Made by a program: the position numbers and the translations under genes. The notes under the pieces were generated by a model. The model saw only the letters and a list, made by a program, of their open reading frames with translations. It was not told the origin of the DNA and did not search any database. This document shows positions 22,203-31,397 of a stretch of 64,000 bases of DNA, piece after piece. The stretch is from the NCBI GenBank assembly GCA_030411725.1, contig MU839840.1:124001-188000 (forward strand), given 5' to 3'. The DNA comes from Echria macrotheca. Taxonomy: Eukaryota > Ascomycota > Sordariomycetes > Sordariales > Schizotheciaceae. Numbering within the stretch: position 1 is the stretch's first letter; the number at the start of each line of letters is the position of its first letter.

Positions 22203-22922
22203 TTACGCCAGGGCAAACATGACCGCAGCAATGACGCCCAACAAGCCCGTGCTCACGAGTGTGACGGGGTTGGTCGCAGCAGCAGCAGCAGACGTAACAC
22301 CAGCAGTGGATGTAGCGCTGACCGTCGCGGGCGAGCTGGTGGGGTGGAAATGGGTCGTCGTGGGGACCAGAGTCAGAGTCGAGGAGACCGTGGTGGACAA
22401 CTCGCTCGACGTGGAGGACTCGCCCGTGCGCGACTCATTTGACAGAGGGGTGGACGACTCATACGACGACGAAGGAGACGATGGCGACGGCAGGTAGCTG
22501 GGTGTAGCAGTCAAGTTGCCGGTGAAAGTAACGAGGACCGTCGAGGTCAGCGTGTCGGAGGTGATGGTCGTGACCTTGGTAGCCGTGTAGTAGGTACTGT
22601 TACTGGACGTGAGCGGGACTGCGGTCACAGACGAAGGCTCGCTGGCTGTGATGGCCTCAGTAGCCGAGGTCGCATCAATGGTGGTGGTAGCGCAGTCTGT
22701 GGTAGTCGTGGTGGTCTCGCTCTCGGTGACGGTGTCGAGGGTAATGGTAACCTGGGCGGTAGTTGTCGTGGTGACCGTGACTGTGCTGTCAACTGGGAGG
22801 TCCTGGACCTTCGGACTGTCGATGGCCACAGTGCTAGTGGGCACATCGCGAGCCTTCAGGCCAGCGGCGGTGACCACGGCAGGGCCGGCCATGGCGGCGA
22901 CGACGATCGAGTTGAAGCGCAT
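22203..22922 (-). CDS. Secreted Ser/Thr-rich GPI-anchored cell-wall protein
   Basis: A single-exon gene of 239 aa. The N-terminus MRFNSIVVAAMAGPAVVTAAG is a classical signal peptide and is followed by a possible Kex2-type KAR site. The body is a Thr/Ser/Val-rich stalk (for example STVTVTTTTTAQVTITLD), expected to be heavily O-mannosylated, with a few N-glycosylation sequons (NST, NLT, NES). The C-terminus (TNPVTLVSTGLLGVIAAVMFALA) is a hydrophobic tail preceded by small residues, the pattern of a GPI-attachment signal. The protein is probably displayed on the plasma membrane or wall. No catalytic domain is visible. It is one of many fast-evolving fungal surface proteins. Confidence 0.75.
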   Translation of the reverse strand: MRFNSIVVAAMAGPAVVTAAGLKARDVPTSTVAIDSPKVQDLPVDSTVTVTTTTTAQVTITLDTVTESETTTTTTDCATTTIDATSATEAITASEPSSVTAVPLTSSNSTYYTATKVTTITSDTLTSTVLVTFTGNLTATPSYLPSPSSPSSSYESSTPLSNESRTGESSTSSELSTTVSSTLTLVPTTTHFHPTSSPATVSATSTAGVTSAAAAATNPVTLVSTGLLGVIAAVMFALA

Positions 22923-25900
22923 CTTGTCTAGGTATTTGAGAAGTCTAGGTCCGCGAGCGAGTTAGCGCATGCTCCTAAGAAGGTGAAATCTAAATGGCGG
23001 TCTGTGTGGGGGAGTGCTATGATGGAAAGGAGGCGCCAAGGCGATGGGTGTCGGTCTGGCAGTTTATCGACATAGACCTTAATGATAAACGCTGGGCAGC
23101 CCGAAGGATGGTATCCAGAATGTTTTCTGATTCTGCTGCTACGCAAGCTACCAGATTGTCAAGGGCTACGGTCGCGCGGCCCGAGGAGACCACAGCTTTG
23201 TGTTCATGATGAAGATGAAGGGGAACGAGAACAGGAAGGCGCTGCGCAAACACTTGAGAGACAACTCACCAAGGGAAGAATCGATGCGGATTCGAAATGA
23301 AGAATTTTCCAGGATCGTTATCTTTGTGGTGTTGAAGGTGGAAGGTGCAGAGAAGGAGGAAGGTGCAAGTGGGTGGGAAGAGTGCGGGTCTGAGGAAGTA
23401 AATCGCCGAGGAAACTGACCACGGGCCCAGTCTGGAGCAGCGATGGAGCTCGCGTTTTAAATTCAAAGCTGGAAGCCGGCAGCCTCTGTGATCCCTAGTA
23501 AAATTGGCCGTGACAGACAAACACCGACATGTCATCCGGTGTTGATTACGGCGGGCAAGAACCCTATTTGCCAACCCAGCCCCGTGATTGTCGTCAGGAA
23601 TTTCGTCCGTTCTTCCTTTCCTGTTCCATTGTCCAGCAAAATTTGCAATTCTGAGATCTTGATTCACAGTCACTTTCCCCGCCGAACACGCATCACGTCT
23701 TCGATGCGGAGAAGAGGAAGTTTCCAGCTGAAGGTGACAGACATGGCGACATGCTACCTCGGGTGTTTGCTGATCGGGTAACACTGCTTCTTTCTGGCCT
23801 ATTCCCCACCGATCTGTTGAGTGACAGTACAACAATGATCCGTCCTTGTAATCTGAAGCTACTGTACCTGGATCTTTTTGTGTGCCTGCCCGTGCTTGTG
23901 GTAGTGTTCACGACCCTCCTCCGCCTCGCTTTGGGTGAGGCCAGTCTCTCCTCCATGATAGCCAACACGAAGAACTCAGATTTGGGGAAATAGACCATTG
24001 TGTATCCATAGTCGTGTTTACAACGCCTATGTCTGTCCATACCAGAGCATAACGAAATCCTCCACACCACATTTTTCTGATAGACTGCGAAATAACAGGT
24101 GTTGTAACAACCATCGCTGTGAAACCCACTCACAACCAAGACCTGATGCTCAGATAACTGGTAACTTTGATGCTCATCTAAATGTCAACTGTGGGATTTT
24201 CGTTTATGGTGCAGTTGAATATTGGCCTGCTTAGAGTTGGTAGACAGGCTTGATTCGCAATGGCGTGTTGGATATTCCTACCCTCTTGACCATGGCAGAG
24301 CATAAGAATGACTATCATAGGGCTGGTGAGGATTACGTGATTTTTGGAGGAGAAGGATTCAATCCACTGCCTAGTTGCTACCATCGATGGCGACAAGACT
24401 ATGCTGAACATTTCCAACGAAGCTTCAGGGGTTTCTGCCATGATGCAAATTGGAAAGCGGAGGTCTGTAGTGACTGGCTGTCCCAAGCATGATTCATATG
24501 GAGTAGGCATCACGTTGATGCGGCCGCTGAACCTATCAGACAACATAAACTTCAAGTCTATCTGGTCGGAGCGGTTTCGTCTCTGGAGAACATCCTGTAA
24601 GCTTGTCGGAATCTTCCCAAGCGATTATTCCAGAGAGTAATCGCAAGAACGTTGCTCCAAAACGACTGTTAAATATGCCACCGTAGCGGTATAGTAAACA
24701 AATCTGCCCGGCAACCAACCCCATTCGTCGGTATATGCAGACAGGAGTTGCAAACCGGACGACTGCCGGCGTTGCATTGATCGACCATGTCTATGCGGGT
24801 AACAATACAAGCTGCCCAGGTGGGTTAGGCATGACATTTGTTGCACACATTATGACGTCTATCACGCGATCGTAAAATGTCAGTATCTTCAACTTCTGTC
24901 AAAATGGATTCGGATACAGGGTCCATATTGTTTCCGTCCGCGAGGAGAGAATGTGAGGCAGCCCCAGGACCACATCAGAAAGTCCCCTCGTATCCCCACG
25001 AGAAGCAACCAATTGTGAGCGCCATGTCAGGGACTGCGTAAGGTCAACAGCGGGGCTTTAGTCATGACCGCCGCGGGCTCTCGGGACGCCGGGAATATCA
25101 CACCAGTCCCGTCGGCAGACTCGGATCGATCTCTTGATCGGGAGCCCGGATGTGGTCCTCGAGCAGCCGGTGAGTGGCAGTGACAGATGTGCCTAGGGAC
25201 TTCTATTCTTGGCGCTTGACGTGTTCGCCATCACGTTCAGTCGGGCTGTCAAAAGTGCTGTCGTCTTGCGCTGGAGGGCGGTATTTGATGTCGGGACGAT
25301 TGCGGACGGAAAAGGGTCTGAAACAAGTCCCGAGCTGTGTGACGTACTGCCATCTTTCATGCCCGCAGCTGTCTGTCGCGCGCCTTTGTCCGCGGCGAAC
25401 TCGAGCAGTAGGCGGGGAGGCACATCTGGAAATGCTGGGGAAATGCCGCGGGTTGAGCCTGCGTGCATCTTGGGGTCTGCCACCGATCCAGACTGGTCCT
25501 TCCCCATCTGGAGATCAGCTTGGCGGAGGTTTAATGGGCTCACATGCCATGGCCGCTCCGGCACTTCGATTCCACACTTTTTGATAGACTTGTCTGCAAG
25601 CTGCAAAATAAAGTCCAGTGAGGCTAAAACATTGAGAATCTACAGGTTCCACTGCGATGCGGGCGTGATTCCATCTGGTGGTCCGTGTCATCAGCAGCGC
25701 GCTGCAACGCAACGCACTGCATTGGTCAAGTGGGCCAGCCAGTGGGGGTGTTTTGATGGGGGGCGCTGGAGGTCAGCGGGAACGCCGGGGCCCTTGCCGT
25801 CCAGGTCGGGATCCAGCCGTTTCACGCTTCCTGGCTTCCGACCATTGAAACCTCTCCTGCCAAGCCCTGCCTTGCTTTTCCTTCCCGCTGCATCACCATT

Positions 25901-26670
25901 CGAAATCTTGGTTATTCCACCGTCGATTGCCCTTGCGTGTATCGCCTGCCCGGCATCTGTAGTGTATACTGCTTCGCATCGCCTTCTGGAACTTTTTTTT
26001 CGCTTGCGATCCTTCCGCTCGTTTATCGCCCTTTGACGGCACCGCACACGTTTAGCAGCAGCAGCGCCGCTGGATGATTGCGAGAGCTGGCCTGTCTGTC
26101 AGTGCAACCTCCCCTGACAACCAGCACGGCCATGTGCATTGTCGCTGACTCGAGTCCTCTCTAGCTACATACCCGCATTCGAGACCTCTCGCTGGTTGCC
26201 TCTGCATTGCAATTGCTGGGGCTCTTGTACACATATCTCACGCATCCCGATCGGTAGTCGATAACCGTCCCCGCATCGTCCGACAACGCCCAGCAGTCCT
26301 GTCTCAGCAGACAGACCCGGATCGGCCAGACCACCGGTTTTTGGTACGATACGAGTTCCACCGCGCCAGGGCGGTCAATAATCGTCAGACTCGTCGGAGT
26401 TCGGCAGGAAAAGCAGTTGGCCGGCCTGTATCGCGCTGATACGGCTCTTTCGGAGACAAGCCGCTTGCGGACAGCACAGGCCTGCACGAAAGGGATTTCG
26501 CCGCCACATTGGCTATACCGGGACGGTCGCATCTTCTGTTTTCGAAAACACGCGTATTATCGGTCCACCGCTTCCGGTGACGATTGATTCGCCTCTGATC
26601 AATTGCTTCGTCCGACAAGTGCCATCTTGCTCGTCTTTGCTGCGAGCACCAACACCACAGAGGAGACAAC
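22923..26670. other. Long intergenic region without a supported gene
   Basis: I see no ORF with recognisable domains, splice-joinable exons or gene-like codon use in these 3.7 kb. The longest frame (25209-26036) is of low-complexity Arg/Ser/Pro composition with competing frames on the other strand. 23.5-24.9 kb is AT-richer. The last several hundred bases are GC-rich and probably promoter/leader of the downstream ubiquitin-fold gene. Non-coding RNAs cannot be excluded. Confidence 0.5.
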
Positions 26671-27423
26671 ATGGCCGAGATACAACCACCGACACCTGGC
26701 GAGCAGCCGCGCAATGATGCACTAGATCAACCAGGCGACGCCGTGCCGATGAGTGATATCAGCAAATCGACGGCGCAGGAGTCGAGTTCAACATCTGTAC
26801 CACAGGCCAAGGAGGGTGAATCGGCGGCTGCGGTTGAGACGTCGCCGAAGGGAAAGGCGAAAGAAGATGTGCCTGCACCTGTCGACAAGCAGAGAGAGGA
26901 TGATTCTTTGTCAATAGGGCCGTCGGACCCCCAACCAAATGCCACCGGCCAGGACCCTCTGGTCTGCACCATCACACTGCTCCTGCCTACAGGTGCCAGA
27001 CATCCGTACAAGATCGACGAGAAGTATCTGGCCAAGCGCAATGTCGAGGTGCCGGACGTGACGGACTCGGGCAAAAAGGATCCGTTCAGCATTTCGGTGT
27101 ACAAGCTCAAGGAGCTGATCCTCAGGGAGTGGCGGGAAGAGTGGGACGGCAAGCCGGCGAGCCCGAGCAGCATACGGCTCATCTTCTTTGGAAAGCTGTT
27201 GGATGACAAGGAGCAGTTGAAGAGTGAGTTCCCCTTGTTTGAGTCTTGATCGGGTTGTTAATGCTGTGCAGAGTACCAGTTTAGTGCCGACAGTCCGAAT
27301 ATTGTGCACATGTCGGTGCGGCCTCCGGATATGATGGAAGAGGATGAGGCGGGCAAGGGCAAGACCGGCTCGCGGGATGGGAGAGGTCGGGAAGGAGGAT
27401 CCGGGTGCTGTGTGATCTTATAG
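26671..27423 (+). CDS. Membrane-anchored ubiquitin-fold protein (UBL3/MUB-like) with CaaX box
   Basis: Exons 26671-27223 and 27272-27423 flank a 48-nt intron (GTGAGT...GCAG) and encode 234 aa. The first 95 residues are polar and Ser/Pro/Glu-rich. A ubiquitin-like fold follows (about residues 95-205), with VCTITLLLPTGARHPYKI, the helix VYKLKELILREWREEW and the strand SIRLIFFGKLLDDKEQLK. The join gives KKYQFSADSPNIVHMSVRPPD, matching UBL3/MUB proteins. It ends GSGCCVIL. CVIL is a CaaX box predicted for geranylgeranylation, and the preceding Cys could be palmitoylated. There is no C-terminal Gly-Gly, so it is not a conjugated modifier. It probably sits on the plasma membrane or endomembranes, perhaps as an E2-recruiting or cargo-sorting factor, as known for plant and animal relatives. 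Confidence 0.85.
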
Positions 27424-27909
27424 CGGGGGTCATAACCTGGGACCCAGTGGCTTAGCTTTGTCGGCGCTTTAGCATATTTATGAGTTTTACGAGGATTCTC
27501 TGGCGTTTGGAGAGGGGGTTGATGGCTGGTTGGGAGAGCATGTTGAGACTCATTGCAGCTCATGCAATCGAAGGAGGAGTACATGATAGTATTTAGTCGC
27601 CTGGCCATGCCCGACAGCGTTTCTTAATGTATCAAGCAGTGTATAGGATTGGCCTACTCAGTGTTCTGTATGCGGGTGTCTTGGTGAGCGATACACGCAG
27701 TTGTATTCGCAGGACCTAGAAATTGGAATCTGAAAGGGCCAGTAGGTTCAAGTAGTCTATAACCAGACCAAACCATATTGTACATGCTTGCTCTTGTTCG
27801 CCCACTCTACCTTGCTCTGTCATCGGCTCTGGTTCCAGTTGGCGCTCCCCATTACCACCATACTCGCTGCCCCATCTTCTTTCCTTCGCCCCCCCTAGCT
27901 GTGCCCGCT
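27424..27909. other. Intergenic region between convergent genes
   Basis: These 486 bp hold the facing 3' flanks of the ubiquitin-fold gene and UMP1. Nothing else is recognised. Confidence 0.5.
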
Positions 27910-28436
27910 TTACATCTTCAACTTCCGCTCCATCTCATCATGAACGCTCACGACAGCCCGCCCCTCCTCGCCGGTATACACATCCTCCCAGGTAATCATA
28001 TCGTCCCGTCCCGCCAAGATGTCCTCGTGCACGCTCGCTGTCGCGGAGCCCGGCAGAGCCATGGGTCGCCACTCGCCCTCGCGCGTCAGCTTGAGCTCCA
28101 TGCCCCGCCGGATCGGCTCCGCCATGCCGTAGGCGCGCCGGAGCGTCTCCATGCGCAGCTGCTCGCGCGTTGCTTCCCAGGAGCGCAGGCGCGCTTCGAG
28201 AGGGTGCGCCGAGGTGGCTTTGACGGAGTCGCGGGACTGGTCGTAGGGAGATGGGCCGACGCCCGCGCGGAGGGTGTCGTGCAGGCCTGGGGCTGAGGGG
28301 GCGGACTTGGTCCGGTCGGAGATGTGTGTGAAGGTTGAGGTGTGGGCGTCGGCGGGGACGATGCGGAGGGACTGGTGATTGGGTTAGTTGGTTGGATCTG
28401 GGAGCGAATGGGGTGGGGAGGGAGGAATGTTACCAT
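27910..28436 (-). CDS. ump1: Proteasome maturation factor Ump1 (POMP)
   Basis: Ump1 is the chaperone of 20S proteasome assembly and becomes the first substrate of the finished particle. The C-terminal half is diagnostic: METLRRAYGMAEPIRRGMEL, then SVHEDILAGRDDMITWEDVYTG, ending HDEMERKLKM. I extend it upstream in frame to MSLRIVPADAHTSTFTHISD, which matches the family N-terminus (yeast starts MNIVPQD). This requires a first exon whose only coding content is the ATG (28434-28436), then a 62-nt intron (28372-28433; GTAACA donor, AACTAAC branch, CACCAG acceptor), and exon 2 at 28371-27910. The product is 154 aa. It is divergent from the ABC gene. An alternative model starting at an internal Met would lose the conserved N-terminus. 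Confidence 0.85.
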
Positions 28437-28826
28437 CTTGCCGGTGTTTAATCGGTTGCTTTTAAATCGGCTTTTGTATGGTCTGGGTATCGGGTTGTTT
28501 GGTTTCGTGGAGGGTGGTTGTGAAGTGGTGGTGGGTTTGTGATTGCGATGGTTGATGAAGCTCTCCAGTCTCCAAGGCAGGCTCCAAGCTGCTTCGCGTT
28601 CAGCTGTTGCAGCAGTCCTTGGGTATTAAGCGCAGCCGCGCGTTTAAGCCTTACGCTACGTTACGTAAGAGACTGCTGGGATGCCGTCAAATCCGCAAAC
28701 GCCGACCGATTTCGCTGCCCCACCGACCGGGATGAGCTCCCGCAGTCATCCAAACTCGCTGGAAAGTCAAACCGACGACTCACAACCAGCAACCATGGGT
28801 TTCGCACACCCAATTCACTGCAAAAG
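28437..28826. promoter_or_regulatory. Divergent promoter region of UMP1 and the ABC ATPase
   Basis: About 390 bp separate the chosen starts. The open frame of the ABC gene continues upstream to an ATG at 28539, but those 96 residues are Ser/Cys-rich and look non-conserved, so the segment is treated as leader and promoter. Confidence 0.45.
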
Positions 28827-30821
28827 ATGCGCTTCCCCCTCGCCGGTCGACCGCCGGTGATCCGCATCGCCAATGGCACCTTCTACCGCCACCACCCCAA
28901 CGGCACACACGCACACGCCAACCCGCCACTGTTCAACCAGCTAACCTTCGAGCTGCCCTCGTCGCAGACGCAGAATTGGTGCGTCGTCGGGCCCTCGCTT
29001 TCGGGGAAGACGACCTTCCTCGAGCTTCTGCGTGGCCACCATCTGTGCTTCCCGCCGACTGCGCGCGCGTTCCCGTACCTCGCCACCGACGCCGTCCCGC
29101 CCCGTCTGCGTGGCATCCCGAACCGCGCGATCCAGTATGTCGGCTTCGATAGCGCCGGGAGCGGCGGGGGTCTGGGGCCAGCGACGTCGGCGTACCTGTC
29201 GGCGCGGTACGAGTCGCGGCGCGAGATGACGGATTTCTCGCTGCGCGACTTCCTTACGGGGAATACGGAGCTGAATCCGACGGCCAAGCTGCCGGGCGAG
29301 GAGGATGTGGATACGAAAATGCTCGAGCGTGTTGTTGTAGATCTGCGGCTGGAAAGTTTGTTGGATTTACCGGTTGCGTTTTTGTCCAACGGGCAGGGAC
29401 GGCGGGCCAGGATCGCCAGGGCGTTGTTGACCGCGCCCGAGGTGTTGCTTCTGGATGAGCCGTTTATGGGGCTGGATCCGCCCACCGTGGCGGGGTTGAG
29501 CCCGCTGCTTCGATCGCTTGCTGAGAAGGCGAGTCCGAGGCTGGTGTTGAGTGTTCGGCCGCAGGATCCGTTGCCGGATTGGGTTACGCATTTGGTGTAT
29601 CTCCGGACGGACTGCCAGGTGGAGGCTATGGGAGAGAGGGGTATTGTGTTGGACGGGTTGAGGAAGTATGTACGGGGTGTGTGGAATGGGACGTTGGCCG
29701 AGGATGAGATGTTGCCTGTGCATGCTCTGGGGGAGATGGGCCGGACCTTGACGGGGGAGGGCATTCAGGGTCAGGGGCTGGGTGAAGAATTGGGTGCCGT
29801 TGATGTCAAGGGTCGGAAGACGGTTGAGGCCGAGAAGGAAGTCCAGTTGGGTGAGCCGATGGTGCAGATGGACGGCTGTGTGGTCAAGTACGGCGACAAG
29901 GTCGTACTGGGCAACTGGACTGATGGCCTTCACTGGACGATACGTCGCGGACAGCGGTGGGGAGTATTCGGGCCCAACGGGTCCGGAAAAACTACCATTG
30001 TCTCTCTGCTCTGCTCCGACCACCCCCAGACATACTCGCTGCCCATCAAGCTCTTTGGCCGCAGCCGACTGCCCGAGCCGGGCTCTGGCGAACTTCCCCT
30101 GACGTACTGGGACATCCAGTCCCGCATCGGCCATTCCAGCCCCGAGATCCACCAGCACATGCCCCGCAACTTGACCATCCGCCAGGTCCTCGAGAGCGCC
30201 TGGGCCGACACCTTCCGGAGCAAACCATCGCTCGACGATGACGCTAGAGGACAGGTCGACGCCACGCTGCAGTGGTTCGCGCACGAACTCAACCCGTCCG
30301 TGTCCTCACACCAGCACGATCCATCTGTCACACAGCAGTACACGAAGTGGGCTGCGGAGTACATGTTCGGCGAGATTCCATTTAGCGCTCAGCGCATTTT
30401 GTTGTTTCTCAGGGCCATCATCAAGCATCCCGATATTGTCGTTCTGGATGAGGCGTTTAGCGGTATGGATGAGGCCGTCCGGGATAAGTGTATGCTCTTC
30501 CTCGCGCATGGCGAAGCGAAGATGTACGCACCCGGGTTCTCCAGAGATTCCCGGAGCGCAAGAAAAGGTGGTCACCTGGTTACCGAGGGTGCTGTCGTGG
30601 ATAGTCCAGCCGCGGAGGAGGGGAGGGTGAAGGTGACGGGGCTGAGGGATAGTCAGGCGCTGATTTGTATCAGCCATGTCAGGGAGGAGGTACCTGACTG
30701 TGTGCGCGAGTGGATATGTTTGCCGGAGGCGAACACCGGGTTGCCCGCGAGATTTGGGCGGTTGGATGGGCCGTTGAGGGCGGATGGGAAGCGGTGGGGG
30801 GAGATTTGGGGGTTGAAGTAG
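28827..30821 (+). CDS. Soluble twin-domain ABC ATPase (YDR061W/ModF-like)
   Basis: This intronless ORF encodes two nucleotide-binding domains and no transmembrane helices. The chosen start (MRFPLAGRPPVIRIANGTFY) gives 664 aa. An in-frame ATG at 28539 would add 96 poorly conserved residues. Domain 1 has Walker A GPSLSGKTT (about residue 55), signature LSNGQGRRARIARAL and Walker B VLLLDEPFMGLD. Domain 2 has Walker A GPNGSGKTT (about 385) and Walker B IVVLDEAFSGMD, but its signature reads FSAQR rather than LSGGQ. The layout resembles yeast YDR061W and bacterial ModF/PhrA, whose roles are poorly known. By inference it is not a pump on its own. Mitochondrial targeting is possible from the basic N-terminus but unproven. 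Confidence 0.8.
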   Translation: MRFPLAGRPPVIRIANGTFYRHHPNGTHAHANPPLFNQLTFELPSSQTQNWCVVGPSLSGKTTFLELLRGHHLCFPPTARAFPYLATDAVPPRLRGIPNRAIQYVGFDSAGSGGGLGPATSAYLSARYESRREMTDFSLRDFLTGNTELNPTAKLPGEEDVDTKMLERVVVDLRLESLLDLPVAFLSNGQGRRARIARALLTAPEVLLLDEPFMGLDPPTVAGLSPLLRSLAEKASPRLVLSVRPQDPLPDWVTHLVYLRTDCQVEAMGERGIVLDGLRKYVRGVWNGTLAEDEMLPVHALGEMGRTLTGEGIQGQGLGEELGAVDVKGRKTVEAEKEVQLGEPMVQMDGCVVKYGDKVVLGNWTDGLHWTIRRGQRWGVFGPNGSGKTTIVSLLCSDHPQTYSLPIKLFGRSRLPEPGSGELPLTYWDIQSRIGHSSPEIHQHMPRNLTIRQVLESAWADTFRSKPSLDDDARGQVDATLQWFAHELNPSVSSHQHDPSVTQQYTKWAAEYMFGEIPFSAQRILLFLRAIIKHPDIVVLDEAFSGMDEAVRDKCMLFLAHGEAKMYAPGFSRDSRSARKGGHLVTEGAVVDSPAAEEGRVKVTGLRDSQALICISHVREEVPDCVREWICLPEANTGLPARFGRLDGPLRADGKRWGEIWGLK

Positions 30822-31397
30822 TGGGCAAATCCCAGGGGTATGATAGAGAAAAAGAGACAACATTCATCTATGGCAGATTGGTGTCTAGTGGCAACAAGTA
30901 ATTCCGAGAGTTCGAGTTATCGGTCAATACCAAATGGCAGTCCCAGGAATCACGAAGTGGCTCTGAGCCCGCATGTGGGGTTAGGCAGTCTCCGGGGATT
31001 GGGCAGGCACAACCGTGATCGAGCCTCACCTTGCGCAACTCCAAAATTAATAACGTGCCGGGCATTTCATTGAAATCCTCGGAAACCTCAGGAAACCCGG
31101 CGCGAAAATCCGAGGAGTCGCACCTTACCTGGTACCATCTCGCTCTCCCGTTCCTCTATCCGGCCCTCTCGCAACTCCTCGAGCCAGCGCGATAGCTGGG
31201 AGGACTTCAGCGACGTTGGGACCTGGCGGCTTGTGCTCCTTCCCTCTAGCGAGAAGAGCCCCGACGGTTCGAGACTTGCCTCCCTCGTTTCTATGTGGCT
31301 TGCTAACTTTCTTGTCTCAGACTTTCAGTTGCCCCAATCGTCGCTTCAGAGCAATCCAACGCACACATCATGAGCGAGTCGAGACACTATTCACGCG
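30822..31397. other. Intergenic region upstream of the NLR-like gene
   Basis: This 576-bp stretch carries the ABC gene 3' flank and the putative NLR promoter, with C/T-rich sequence at 31250-31350. No TATA box was identified with confidence. Confidence 0.5.

Noticed and set aside
25209..26036. 275-codon plus-strand ORF in the long intergenic region
   Set aside because: Low-complexity, Arg/Ser/Pro-rich, with equally long frames on the other strand and no recognised domain. Likely chance in GC-rich leader sequence.
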